Notes: generated from the sequence alone by a model not told the origin. Positions 44,690 to 57,284 are shown, numbered from the stretch's first letter. The stretch: DNA of 64,000 bases from Saturnia japonica (GCA_033032175.1 CM065313.1:20070327-20134326), one strand, 5' to 3'. Numbers and translations: made by a program.

Positions 44690-45227
44690 CTTGACAGTAG
44701 TGACGCGCCTCGAGCCGTTTTTACTCTAGTGTTAGTGTAAAATTTATATAGCATCAAAAATGATAAAACTGATAAATTCTTATTTGCAATTTAAGGTCAA
44801 GTCCGGTGAAGCTGTTAAAGCCGCAGCGGCTCTGTTTTAGGATAGGGCATAGATTAATATAGGGCCCCTAAGGTTAACAGTGTAGTCAGTTCTAAAAAAA
44901 AAAAAAAAAATTTGCAATTTAAAGTCATTTTTAAATGGCAACTTAATTAGTTTTAAGAAGTCATTTTATTTTTCTTTGTTGGTTAATGAGATAAATAAGG
45001 TAAATAATATTTTTTATTTTATTTCATATTACCAAATATTACTTATTTAATAAAGGTATTTCAAAATTGTTTATCGAAACTCAGCTCGATTGATAAATTC
45101 TTGCTCAAGTTGTAAGAAGTGTAAATGGTTTACTCGAGTGACTCGAGTATAACGCGAGTGACGTAGTAAAATTACTCCAGTGACTCGAGTTACAAAATCC
45201 TACTTGAGTCGCATCACTACTTGACAG
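44690..45227. mobile_element. 522-bp hAT-type MITE with 8-bp TSD
   Basis: The 8-bp direct repeat 'cttgacag' at 44690-44697 and 45220-45227 flanks an element of 522 bp (44698-45219). Its ends are inverted repeats: TAGTGACGCGCCTCGAG on the left and, on the other strand of the right end, TAGTGATGCGACTCAAG. An 8-bp TSD with short TIRs is diagnostic of the hAT superfamily. The right subterminal part (45130-45195) has repeated ACTCGAGT octamers, likely old transposase-binding repeats. It carries an internal fragment of the SINE-like repeat near 44800-44880. Confidence 0.85.
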
Positions 45228-46143
45228 CAATGATAGATGACAAATAAACAATAAATATGAGAATTGACAGCATTGATATAAAATGACTTAGTGCTGCCAA
45301 TCAAGAATTTCTTAGCAGCCAATACATATTTTACATTGCCTATAAAATTTGCCCGAATTACACGAAACATGGTATTGGAAAAAAAAATATTTTTAATATA
45401 AATAGATAAAACAAAGTTTATACCTAGTAGTGCGCGCAGTTACATCGTACATTATTAAAATCAGAACGTATTTTTGTCAGACTTTGCATAAATTATATAT
45501 AGTATAATAAATCACTTTTCGTAGGATTTGACATTCCTACTAGAAACTACACCTATAAAATATAATATCATCAGTGTTAGTTATCATGTATTATAAACTT
45601 AGATTAATTATTGGTTTCTACTGCGCTTTAAATACAGAAGGGACTAATCATTTTATTAATCTAAGATTAAAAGTATTGTTTTGAAAAAAATTCAATGATT
45701 ATGTATGTTAGTAAATGTTTTTTAATTACACCTTCACTATTATTGTTAAGAAATAATGGGAAGTAAAATAGAAAAAGTAATGGGATTTGTTTAAGTTTTC
45801 ACTAAACTTCAGTTATAGTTTTATCATCTGTCCTTACGATATTCTTATATTTTAAATTTAGGCTACACACAATTTTATGAGAGATTACATCGTAAGAAAC
45901 TACATTTGTACATATAGTGCCGTAAATTATATAAAAATAATGTGTGCGTTCAATGTTGTTAGTGGTCGTGTAACTTCCGATCTTCTGAACGACAAGACCA
46001 AGTGGGCTTATATTTACGTGAGTCATAATTTATTATTTTTCTACATTTGATAGTTCATAGCTTGGTTAAGATCCAATAGGTGGCACTGTGTTCAAGCCGT
46101 TTAGTATCGGAAAGGGTAGAGCAACGTCTGCCGGGCCAGCTAG
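45228..46143. other. Gene-free AT-rich interval
   Basis: No gene recognised. It ends with a repeat tail at about 46055-46145, 'gcaacgtctgccgggccagc', which resembles the CAGCTAGT-type repeat ends common in Lepidoptera. Confidence 0.4.
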
Positions 46144-47567
46144 TATAGGTGTACCAGAATCTCATGGAACGAAAACAAAAAAATTAATTGTGATTTTCAT
46201 ATGGCAATTATCAATTGTCATCTATCAAATTAAATTCGAGTTGATTCAACCGCTGCAGAGATGTTTTGTTTTTTTCTTCAAAAGTTACAGGTTTCGTGAA
46301 AATGTCGAAAAAACCAATTCGATCACAAGCAAGGAACGTTGTTTGCACTGTATACCAAAGGATTTGTGCAGAAGAAGATGGAGGCCAATCAGAATCTTCG
46401 ATTTTAAAGAGAGTTCAAACATTCACTAAGTAGAACTAACAAGTCAAGATACTTTATATTTTATACATACATTTTTCTAAGTACCGAAACAATTATTATT
46501 ATTTGAATCATAGTGTTAAAGTTACAGTTAGTAATAGTTTGGCAGCTTTTTTGATATTCTGCAAATAAACATTTTTGCGTGTAAATTATTTAGGGTTCTC
46601 GTACATTAATAGAAAAATTAAAATCCATTATGAAATCAAATAAGTAATATTATATTGTGGACTATCCTTACTCTATGTTATTGAACTGTTACTTACAGGG
46701 GTTTCTTCTTCTACCATACGAAGAATTATTAATGAAGGAAGAGTAAACGGAGGTGTGTTCTGTACGCCTGATAAAATGAGGAAAGGGGGAAAGAAAAAAA
46801 TTAATCTGGACAGTTTTGATTTAGAAGCGATCAGAAATAAAATAAAGGAATTTTATATTGTACGGAAAGAAATTCCAACCTGAAATTTGAGAGCACCTTC
46901 CCCTTAACGTGCATAGTGACAACTATTTTGTTTCGTTGTTGAAACAACATCTCCACGCAGAAGGAGACAACGTGATATCGCGATCTGACACAGTTGTGCT
47001 GTCTCTTTCACTCATAGATTCGCTATTACACTCATAAAAGATACCACGTTTTTGGGAAAAATAAAATTGGTCACGGCGGTTTCAGATATCAAATAACAAA
47101 AAAAATGTATTGTCGGACTTATCACGTTATTGAAGCAAAGAGGTGATATCATAATATAATTATCTAAACAAGTCAATGCATTTTCGATTTATAGTCTGCT
47201 CCACCACTCAAGTCCTGTGGAAAACCAACAACCCCTATTACAGTATATACATTCAGTCAAAAAAGCATCGGGAATGGATGATTTGTCATTTATGGTTCAA
47301 AATTCAATTTGTTGTTTTTTTGTTGTTGTTAGATTGGTACAACTGTTTTCCATTTCGGCACGGAGTTTGAGTTGCATTTGTCAATACAGTGCTGTTTTTT
47401 CCGGTACTTTTTTGACATCGTAGTACAAATAATGTTTTTGGTGAATGATATTAGGGCATATTAATAAAATAAAAAAAAGTATCAAGACGTTTTACTCTAA
47501 TTACCCTAGTGTTTCTTATTACAAAATTTAATTTCCCTATTTTCCATGAGATTCTGGTATACCTATA
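46144..47567 (+). mobile_element. Tc1/mariner-like element, internally deleted
   Basis: Inverted ends read TAGGTGTACCAGAATCTCAT on the left and TAGGTATACCAGAATCTCAT on the opposite strand of the right end. They enclose 46146-47565, with TA on each side (46144-46145 and 47566-47567). The TA duplication and the encoded HTH-like pieces fit a Tc1/mariner-group element of about 1.4 kb. The catalytic domain is not visible. Confidence 0.75.
46302..46883 (+). pseudogene. N-terminal transposase remnant
   Basis: Starts MSKKPIRSQARNVVCTVYQR at 46302 and continues to a stop at 46430. A second piece begins after a plausible acceptor near 46696, with GVSSSTIRRIINEGRVNGGV, KKKINLDSFDLEAIRNKIKE and FYIVRKEIPT, then a stop near 46882. 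Together these resemble the helix-turn-helix N-terminal region of a Tc1/mariner-related transposase common in insects. The DDE/D catalytic region is absent, so it is non-functional. Confidence 0.65.
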
Positions 47568-47697
47568 GTGATGTCACCTCGAGGTAAAAATCCCAAAAAC
47601 GAGGGTAAAATTCACGTCGGCAACTATTGTAAATGAGTTTTGGCGGGAATTTAGTTTTGTACACAGGTGCTCTTATTTTTTATTTATTTTATATTAT

Positions 47698-48320
47698 CTG
47701 TGCCGCACGCTTTCACCCGTATTAATTTTATCCGACAACCACCGCGCCGCTAATGCACCCATGTAGTCTTCCCATGTGTTCTTCCCGCAAGTACAAATTA
47801 TGAAATTTTTCATTATCTCCCAAACTATGTGACCAAATAGCATACTCTAAATAATAAAATTTATCTACCTTAAATTGTCTTTATGATAAAGTAACTTATG
47901 TTTGTAAGGATTAATATGCCAAGTCTAAAAATAATGCTTAATAAATCACTTTTTCATTTTCAACAAATCTTTTATCACAAAATACGTTATTGTGGCTTAT
48001 GTTTAAAAGATACGTACATGCTATCGCTGATTTTTTTTTTTAGATATAATAAGGACCAACATTTTGGTAGAACATTGTATTTCCGAATCATTAACGATTA
48101 CGCGAGCGCACGCGATTAAAGTATTTCGAGAGGGCCTCGACTTCCAACTTACGTAACAAAAATCAATATTTAAGGCTATCTAAGAGTTGTAGCCTAATTT
48201 TAAAGTCGAGAGTCGGACTATCATATACAAAAAGATTTTTTCGAATCCAACTGGTAGTTCCAGAGATTAGCGTGTTTAGACAAAGAAACAAAAAATCTTT
48301 TCCGCTTTATTATATTAGTA
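47698..48320 (-). mobile_element. CTAG-family element, near full length
   Basis: Opposite-strand counterpart of 54083-54730. Shared landmarks across the full length are a 'tttcacccgt(g/a)ttaattttat' end, 'ggattaatatgcca', 'gcttatgtttaaaagata'-type text, 'gcgcacgcg', and the other end 'ctttattatattagtataga'. The two copies are about 6 kb apart in inverted orientation. Confidence 0.65.
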
Positions 48321-48661
48321 TAGATATAGTTTGTAATGAGTCAAAAGGTCAAAACGCAAATATAGTCAATCATATCATTCTTTGTTAGAACAAAAAGAAA
48401 ATGTAACAAGTGTGGAAAAGTGCCGATTCTGTCGAACAGGCCGATCATGCAAGTGTTGTTTCTTTTTTAGTGTCGCTTTTTCGTTTTATAGCGTTTAATT
48501 AAAATCGCAACGGTAATAAAGAAAGTAACACTTCAAAAGTAACGCTTTTGCTATATAATTCCACATAGGTATTCGTACTGAAAGAAGTCCTGACACATAT
48601 AATAATGGTACGGGCCGTACGACCGCCGCTAAAGGAAACATGACTTTCGTACAGCGAATCG

Positions 48662-49015
48662 TTACAATTATTTCGTTTCATTGTCGAGTACCCACCTTTA
48701 ATACTTATTTTACAACAGCTTCAAAAATTTTGAAGAAGTTGGAATTATCAATTAAGAATTAATACTTGTAACATTTTGTAATGAAATATAATATTAGTTA
48801 ATAAATTTGTACAAAAGTATCCGGCAGTAGTTTAGTTTCTTACATTTTGTAAAAGAATATCGGGTCTGTTATCATGTTACGTTTATAGATATAGCTGTAC
48901 GTGTGTAAACGTCATATTTTTATAAAATAATGCATACCTACATAACGTAAAAAAGACGCTCGTTCAAGTTTTCACATGAGCTGTCATCTAGAAAATAAAG
49001 AAATGGAAGTGGTAT
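48662..49015 (+). repeat. About 355-bp repeat, inverted partner of 61095-61500
   Basis: Shares long blocks with the reverse complement of 61095-61500, including 'aaatttgtacaaaagtatcc', 'gtttagtttcttacattttg', 'tgtgtaaacgtcatattttt' and 'agacgctcgttcaagttttc'. No coding content. A third fragment may lie at 61612-61650. Confidence 0.65.
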
Positions 49016-49092
49016 ACAAAAAAAAACAATCTTATACTTAAACTACCCTACAAAGTCGTAATAAGACAGGACACTATATTTACTTGATAGTT

Positions 49093-49158
49093 GATAATGG
49101 CAATAATGATCTTCATTAAAAAGGACCAGTTGCCAAGTTAGGGAGTAGAAGAAGAACG
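49093..49158 (+). repeat. Tail fragment of the short LINE-dependent element
   Basis: Carries 'aatggcaataatgatcttca', 'aggaccagttgccaagttag' and a GAA-rich end, matching the 3' end of the element at 20044-20376. Confidence 0.55.
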
Positions 49159-50629
49159 TTATCTAAATACATGATTTCATCCAAATCGTTGCAGCCGTTT
49201 CCAAGAGACCAATCATATAAAATCAAATACCTTGTTGCTTTTGAACACCAATGCCTGCGCTTTCACTTGTTTTTTATTTTTTATTGTAACCTACACTTTG
49301 CTTCTAGAGTAATATTGTTTAATTATAGTTTCTGAATAAACTACCTAACGAATTCATAAATATATTTTTCAACGCGTTCAAACAAACAAATTAACTCCTG
49401 AGCTTTATTTATTATATTAGTATTAAAGACGTTACGAGCTCAAAAGTGATATAGAACGAAGTGTCGCTTTCATCAACACCCCTAATTGTTTAGTATAAAA
49501 TGAATTAGTTTGCGTAGCGCACCTAATTGTTAACCTAGATATGTCAAGTGCGGTTTCAGCATAAAATTAATGCTCAGATTCTTCACACGCAAGGTCGTGG
49601 CGCGAATGTTAACGAAGCGGTTCAGGGGCGTATCGAGGACATAAAAAAAAATATCACAGATAAACAGATATAAGCGCCAATAACAATTTAATAAAGTTTT
49701 TAGAATTTGAACATAATATCACCTGAGGATTATTATTATTATTTCACACGACGGTAACACTTTAAGCCTCGTGAGGAGATTTGGATCTCAAGAGCAGCTG
49801 TCGAAATACATGTGGGTGCTTGGCGAAATCCTTGTCACTATTTTGTTATTAATTTTATTGATGTGTAACATCTTCCCTCTCGCTTTCCTGCAGTCTGTGG
49901 ATGTGATTTCGTGAAAGGGACGGAAGGGTATTACAGGAAGCCAGGAAACCACGTGCTACTTTTTTATTTGACCAATGAGCGCGCGTTGTTAGAGTTGACC
50001 GCCATATGGTTCCAACCCATTGTTCGAGAGGTTAGTACTGTCAGCCAAGTGTATGCGTGTATGGAAAGAAAGAGAAAGGGAGATAGAGAAAGAGAACACA
50101 TCAACTGTGCGCTTAACCTACAGTGTTGTGTATAAAGTGTTCTGGTATACTAATTTATATGTATAAAATGTATTAAGTCAGATGTTTCTCATTATAATAT
50201 GCGCCTATTGTAAGGCTCGCTCGTTATTTTTATTTAGATACCTTAATATAGATTATCATTTTTAATTAGTGAAAAAAAGTATTTTACTTTTGAAAATGTA
50301 GAATATGCTTGTACATTCAAATACAATTAGAGCGTGACGATAAAGAAATTTATTACAAATTAGCATTTATAAACATTTTTAGTTAAATTATAATATTGAC
50401 TAAATAGGTAGTTTAAAACCCCGGTTAAAGTTCACGACCATAAAAATTATTAGATAAAAGAAAGAAAGAGGTTTACAAACAGTGGTACAATTAATGAATC
50501 AGAATTTGATATCATTGAATAAAACTAAAACAAAACATGTACATATTTTTCACTAATACAAAGATAACACTCCCAACTGATGTAACATCAGTATATTAGA
50601 GTACATACTTGTCAAAATAACACTCAGCA

Positions 50630-51245
50630 AATACGCAGCTGTAATTATCTAGATAGAGTAAACACAATAAAGTACCTAGGTGTCTTGTTAGATGACAACT
50701 TAACTTGGCACCATCATTAATCTAACATTGCAGATAGGATTCTGTGGCAGATCATGACTTATTGGAAATAGTATACATTGCATTACCGCAGTCCATCCTA
50801 TCTTATTGTGTTACGTCATGGGGTGAAGCAAAAAAGATTCATCTAATTAAACTGGAAGGAGCCCAACGAATATTAGTAATGGCATTCAAACCGTTCCGAT
50901 TTCCTACAATTAATTTAAACATTCAATGGGATGTCTTATCAGTCAGAAAACTATTTATTAAATATGTCATAAACGAATAACACCGTAAATTTCCATATGG
51001 ACCTGATTTATTAACAAGTAGACGGAAAAATACGGTTTGTGCTACTAACCAATACAAAACATATTTTGTAAATAAATTTCAGTACTATCTTGGCCCTTAC
51101 CTATAAAATAAACTAAATAAAATTCTTGACATAAATTCTCATAATAATCATAAATGTAATGAAGTAGTAATATCCTGGCTAAAACACAGAACTATGAAGA
51201 TATAGAAAACTTGTTTGTAGTCATAAAATAAAATAAAGTAATAGA
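50630..51245 (+). pseudogene. 3' part of a CR1/Jockey-type LINE ORF2
   Basis: Reads VNTIKYLGVLLDDNLTWH near 50658-50712. It continues as LLEIVYIALPQSILSYCVTSWGEAKK at 50756-50833, KLEGAQRILVMAFKPFRFPT, WDVLSVRKLFIKYVI, and degenerates after 50980. This is the thumb and C-terminal region of a LINE reverse transcriptase without a following RNase H, as in CR1/Jockey/L2-type elements. It has frameshifts and stops. Confidence 0.7.
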
Positions 51246-51599
51246 ATTGTCATGGTTGTTCAAAATACTGCATTTCACATATCCACAGATATATATTTTT
51301 TATACAAGGAACGCAACTTTATATCTACATCTGTGTAGCCATTTTTTGAGTTAAGTTCACAGTATTGTAGTCCAACTTGCTACATTATTAATATAGGGTA
51401 GGATGAAAAGGGATTTATCAAAGGAAAAAAAACTACAAAGTACCTTGTGTTTCTCATATAAAATTATAGATTTGTGATAATGTTAATAAAATACAACAGT
51501 GTAATACTAGGTATGTCACATGTAGGTACCTACTACGTAATAATATAATCAAAGGAAGAAACTAGCGTTTGAGATACAGGGTCGGCCTAGTTCAGGCGC

Positions 51600-51695
51600 T
51601 ATATTTCATTAATTAAAAACAGAAATATTTCCTAGAAATAAGCCTCATAATTTTGTATCTTATTATGGTCATAATAAAAAAATTATTAATGTTAT
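51600..51695 (+). repeat. 'ctagaaataagcctcat' repeat
   Basis: Matches 28085-28200 in the block 'tttcctagaaataagcctca', a 'ttttgtatctt(a/g)ttatggtca' block and a following AT-rich end. Probably a LINE 3' end. Confidence 0.5.
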
Positions 51696-52524
51696 GTAGC
51701 TTCGTTTATAAAAAATTACTTTTTGTAATGTATGTACTAGATTTATTGAAATATTTTCTTTTTATCTCTTCACTTTGGTTGTTATATTTGAAAGTGACAT
51801 AAAAGATCTCGTCATGGTCATCATCAAATACCTTTGCCATGTTAAATCCAGCTTAAGTATGTCATATTCTTAACATATATTTAATATTTTTTAAAAGACG
51901 ATTAGCACAGGCATTTAATTTATTCTACCACGTTAAGATGACAGATTTTAAGTCATCTTCTCTTTCTCTTCTTAATATGGATCTAAGTCGATTCCGATAT
52001 ATAATTCAAAGATACTTTAATTTTAATATATTCTATATAACGTAATTCTGCATGCAAGTGACAATTTTTTTCCGTTTGGGAATTAATTACAACTGATGTG
52101 CTCTAATAAATTGGATTATAAGCTAGTTAAAACATGTAATATTTTAAGATTTATTCTTATTTTGTTTATAATTTGTAATGTGTGCCTATAAATAAATAAA
52201 ATAATGCACGATGGCAGCCCTAGTTACTTGGTAGAAGCTAAATACGTCCCAGGACAAAATCTTTAGGTCTTCAAAGGTATGCCAGCAGGAACTACGTGTC
52301 CACCTCTGCTTTCTAATGGCGTAATATATATTGCGAAACGATCGATGGGACCACTTATGTCACCAATCGTATTAATTACTCACAGTGCTACCGTAATAAT
52401 GTTATGAAAATAAGGACCAAAAGTAGCGACTTTTTTATTGGTGTTTAATGCGATGAGCTCGTATGAGAGCACTGTAGCCTAGGTAATGCTAAATAAATAA
52501 ATAAATCTAGGTGTTGCTGAAAGC

Positions 52525-52668
52525 TCCTGTGCCGAGCGTGCATGAGAGAAGAGATAGCCAGACACGTACTCTTGGTGTGCAAAGAGTTAGTCCAATACCG
52601 GCAACATTGGATGACCTGGCACATAGACGTCGAGTTGCGTAGATTGAGCCCGTCAAAACTTGATATCT
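52525..52668 (+). pseudogene. C-terminal zinc-finger fragment of a LINE ORF2
   Basis: Reads CRACMREEIARHVLLVCKEL and then VQYRQHWMTWHIDVELRRLS before a stop at about 52666. A CX2CX7HX4C motif followed by such a tail is typical of the extreme C-terminus of RNase H-bearing LINE ORF2 proteins. It has no upstream coding context, so it is an isolated fragment. Confidence 0.6.
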
Positions 52669-53019
52669 GATACGGTGAGACTTGTTTAAGATACTATGAA
52701 ACTGCAAGATCGTCTTGTTCCAGTTTGAAGGATATAGGTACTTATCAATACGTATTGCGTGCGGTACACGAAAGTTTTCAACTTGAGCCTTTAATAATAA
52801 CAACTTTTTTTTAGATCTGACTGTACTGTTAGCCTTAGAGGCTCTGAAGCCGCTATGGCTTTTACAGATTCACCGAACTTGTAATAATAACAACTTGGTG
52901 ACTGATACAATTATAGTTAGTTCCCTTGGGCTTAGATCCAAGCTTCGTCATATTTGTAAACTTAATTTGGTAGAATTTATTTGTAAACCACAATTGCCAA
53001 TCATTATCTTATTATATTA

Positions 53020-53225
53020 AGTGAGCAATTCTTGTATATTACATATTTATTTTATTTATATATATTATATACTTATATGTGTTTGGTTTCTCGGAAACGG
53101 CTCCAACAATTTCGATGAAAATTTGCATTTAGATAACGTTTTATATTCCAAGTTTACCTAGATAGGTGTTTTTATTTTTTGTTTATAAGACACCGAGCAC
53201 AGCTCGGTCGCCCAGATATTAGTTA
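53020..53225 (+). repeat. LINE-tail-like repeat 'caccgagcacagctcggtcg'
   Basis: Contains 'gtgagcaattcttgta' and 'aaacggctccaacaatttcg', also seen in altered form at about 6195-6255, and ends 'gagcacagctcggtcgccca'. This is a 3' end motif common to insect non-LTR elements. Confidence 0.5.
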
Positions 53226-53464
53226 TAGAATGCAAAAAAAAAGTTGTCAAAGTGTTCCAGTAAAAGTAGTTCAAAACATATATCAAAAGCGTTTTTATAC
53301 ACAAATGCACAAACATTTATTAACATTTTTTTTTTACTTTATAAAATAATAGATACTAAAAGCCGTTTAAAAGTGACGATAAATAAATTTATAATGTAAA
53401 AGTAATAATAAAAAAAGTGACTTGGTTTTGAAGATTTTTCAACCCTGACTGTGACCTCTGTGTT

Positions 53465-53760
53465 GTGTTGTGTTGTGTGTGAACTTGGCAACTAGTCCTC
53501 ATTATTGGAGAGCACTGTGATAAGACGATTTCATTATCTTAACAAGATGGTGGCTCAATTGTTAGAACTGTCTAGGGAGTTTTTGTGGCATCTCAAAATG
53601 TGTGCTTCCAGTTTATATTTATAATTCACTTCACATATGCACTAAAACCAAATTATATCACGCAAAATGCCACTAATATTACATTATAGGGTCAAAAACC
53701 TAAGTTAATGGAATAAAAATAAAAACCACAACACGTCACTTCAAGATACCACCAAAAACT
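53465..53760 (-). mobile_element. Copy of the short LINE-dependent element
   Basis: Homologous along its length to 20044-20376. Shared blocks include 'cttggcaact', 'acaagatggtggctc', 'tctagggagtttttgtggca', 'tatatcacgcaaaatgccac' and 'gtcacttcaagata'. No clear duplication was found. Confidence 0.65.
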
Positions 53761-54082
53761 AAACCCTGACTGGATCGTGCTAAATCTGTATACAACAAAT
53801 AATCTGGTAACTTTAAGTTATTGTTGATAACTTCGTGGCCGATTAAATATACATTTAAACATGCGATCCAGTTGTTAAATTAATTTCATTTATTTACATT
53901 ATTAATTTATACAGACTGTTACGTGAGAAATGCAATTAGAAATTTGTAGCAATATTTTTAAAATCATCTCCAGAAAGCATGTTTCTTTTACACAAAATAT
54001 AAGCGAAAAGTCTGACTAAAAAAAAGAAATATATTTAAAAAAGACAAGCGTTCGGTAACAGGTATTTAGTTAGTATATCTAT

Positions 54083-54730
54083 CTATACTAATATAATAAA
54101 GCAGAAGAGTTTTTTTGTTTGTTTGTTTATACACGCTAATCTCTGGAACTAGGTACCAGTCGGATTCGAAAAATTCTTCTTGTATGTGATAGCCAGACTC
54201 ACAAGGATTAGTATAGGCTATCTAACATCATGCTACAACTCTCAGCTAGCCTTAAATATTGATTTTTGTTAAGTAAGTCGGAATTCGAGGACCTCCCGAA
54301 CTGCTTTATTCGCGTGCGCTGGCGTAATCGTTATTGATACGGAAATACAACGTTGTATAAAAATGTTGCTCTTTGGTATATCTAAAAAAAGTTAGCGATA
54401 GCATATGTCTATCTCTTATACATAAGCCACAATAAGGTATTTCATGACAAAGATTTATTTAAAATTAAAAAGGGATTTATAAGCATTATTTTTAGACATG
54501 GCATATTAATCCTTACGAACAAAAATTACTTCTTCATAAAGACAATTTTATGAAGTTAAACTTTGCTCTTTAAGTATAGCGTATTATTTGAACACAGTTT
54601 ATGTGATAATGAAAAATTAAAGTAAATTGTAGTTGCAGGAGGAAAAATTATGATAGACTACACTGGTGCGTTGGCGGTTTGTTGTTTGTCAGATAAAATT
54701 AACACGGGTGAAATCATGGGGCACAGCTAG
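54083..54730 (+). mobile_element. CTAG-family element, about 650 bp
   Basis: Begins 'ctatactaatataataaagc' and ends 'gaaatcatggggcacagctag'-like text at 54730. Inverted, near full-length homologue at 47698-48320. The 5' TC-type start and CTAG end without TIR or TSD would fit a non-autonomous Helitron; this is inference. Confidence 0.6.
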
Positions 54731-55017
54731 TAAGTATGTAAGTATGAAGAATTTAAACAGAAAGTTTCATGAAATTAATATTGGTTTGGTATGTATAAAT
54801 GAAAATTATATATAATATGCTATTCACAACATGCGTGAGCCACCTAAGCACCGAGATATTCATCTATCATCTCGCCATATGTTTTTTGGTTGGATAGGCA
54901 GTTTGGGTAGGCGTTTGGTAGTTAAAAAGCATATTTTTAATGAAATAGAACGGGCAATGACATAGGTAAAACCAAATATGTTATCGAAACAATAATGCCC
55001 ATAGTGAATCTTGAATC

Positions 55018-55756
55018 TGTACTAATATTATAAAGTTTGCTTGTTTCGTTGAACACGCTAATATCAAGAAGTACTGGTTGGAATGGAAAACATATTTTAG
55101 TTTTGGATAGCCCATTTATCGAGGAAGGCTTTAAGCTATACAACATCACGCTACGACAGGAGCGGAGTATCAACGAAAAATGTTGCAAAAGCGGGGAAAA
55201 TTTATTCCTTTTGAGAGCTTCCATTGCGTGTGCCGCGTAAATGGCTAAAGTTACGAAACAATTGTGTGTGATGGAATTGTTTCTCTTAAAAAGTTCTAAA
55301 AAAAAGTCCGTGATAACATGTATCTATCTTTTATGGTTAACGCAATATAACATTTTTTATTGTAGTAAAATTTGTTCTTAAATAATGCATTATTTGCGAA
55401 GGTGTTTTTCTAAACATAGTATTATTCCTTATCGAAACAAATACATTATTCATCACAAATATTTAATTTTGGACAAAATTGCCCTTTACATCCTTTGATT
55501 TCAATGGATATCTTAGGAGATATCACAGTTTTAAAATAACTCCGCAGCAAAATAATAATCAAGTACCGCGCGTGCATTTTGGCGGAATGTTGTGGCAGGC
55601 GCGCGGCTCCTATGAATTGTATTGTAGTTGCCTACGACATTGTTATTTGTCTTTGCCTAAGTCCCACTCTCTCTCTCTCTCTCTAACCCGAGAGGGTTAA
55701 GAGGGAAGAGAGAGATCTCTTGTGTGACGCAGAAGAAGTTGCGCGGGTCAGCTAGT
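55018..55756 (+). mobile_element. Second CTAG-type element, about 740 bp
   Basis: Begins 'gtactaatattataaagttt' and ends 'gcgcgggtcagctag'. The interior contains 'gatagcccatttatcgagga' and 'aaaaatgttgcaaaagcggg', text I associate with very common Lepidopteran repeats. Near the 3' end a (CT)n tract is followed by the palindrome 'taacccgagagggtta' (55684-55699) and a GA-rich tract. Confidence 0.6.
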
Positions 55757-56339
55757 ATATAATATAATAAACTTTTATTAATTATTACGAACATTTCCAT
55801 TATGTAATAAACTTTGAATAAATTGATTTCAGAATCATGTCAATAATTGTCGTAATATAAATATACTATAAGTTTTATTTATTTTATTATTTAGAACCAT
55901 TAGAATGTGTTACATTATTTTAATAGATTTTGAGAGAGTTATTGATATGTCGTTATAAAAATCGAAATCGCATCCATACAGTTATTAGTTATTCTGTGAC
56001 AGTTACGTAATCATTATTCTTTTATAATAATTTATATGGAAATATTTAAAAAAAATCGTAACAGAGAACGTATATTTCTTTGTAATATTTCATGCTTTAT
56101 AGAATTGTCCGTCGATAAATGTCAAATTGGTGCGGTCCGTGTGGCGCCACATTAATAGTAGGTAAGTGCGTATATTTTAAAGTTATTATTGCTGCTTAGA
56201 GCTGGACACTTTTAAAAACTGGTCCCCGTTAAATGATGGTTTTCGTTACCTCTATCCTCCATACTACTGCCAGTATTCATCATATCCAAGCCCTGGAGAA
56301 GCCAAGGGGTATCGAATTACATCTATAGATCCAGGAAGC

Positions 56340-56545
56340 CCAAGCCAACTTCACCTGCACGTGGTGCACCCTGCCGAAAAACGAACGAGGAAATAGCGAT
56401 GTTGGGGTGATAGAGCTGTTTCTCATGACTGGGTTCGCGACCATCATGCATGTGGTGAAAAGTCCGCCATAGTGACTCGCTTTTGCGTGACGCGTTTCGG
56501 GATCAGCTTGAGCATATACAGTTAAATTAATGCAGGCCGGCAAGA
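56340..56545 (+). repeat. Dispersed repeat shared with 35300-35490
   Basis: Contains 'cacgtggtgcaccctgccg', 'gaccatcatgcatgtggtga' and 'gtgacgcgtttcgggatcag', collinear with 35300-35490. Confidence 0.6.
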
Positions 56546-57284
56546 CAGCAGCGACCGTAGATGGATTTCGATCTCTCGGTGGTAGCCGTTGTGTTAGGAT
56601 TTTACCGTGCTTACAATCAGGGACAGTACCGTCAATTTGCCGAGCTACTATTAAAAAAAGCTGTAAAAGTGTTCTGAGCCTTCAGGGCCCTTAATATATC
56701 CTAACAGTAAATGCCGAGTTGTCTTTGTTTCTATGTTTTCTCACTCGAGGAGAGTAAGTGCATTATAAACATTTTTGAGCAGGCTACATAACCATATTTC
56801 CCAACGGTTTTTACAGATGATGTTATTTATTAAACTACAAGACACTAAATTAACATGAATTGTGAAAAATTCTATTGTATAGTTATGTATTGAAATGTCT
56901 AGTTAAGCTCATCAATAAACTGATATTATTGCTGTAAGTGCCCCCTTTACTCTGAAAGGTTAACATTTTCATTATTTACTGAATTGTTTATAACTAACAT
57001 TAATTATTAACAGGTATCTAAAGCAGCATTAACAGGCTCTTACCAAATCTGGCTTGGCGGGGAGGGTATCGCGGGCTGGCAAGGTGAGGCTGATGTGCAT
57101 CATAAGGGGGCCCCTTAAACCTACAACAGGGTCACAAGTCCCGGTGGCTGCTCGTGTTCCCTCTGTCTGCCACACGATGGACCCGGCACCCGCAAGGTGA
57201 ATCCATGGAATGCTAAGATGTTTGTCTCGTCTTTTAGTTGCTTGTTACGATTGATTCTTCGGTTTTCATTTAGAACTGTCTAAA

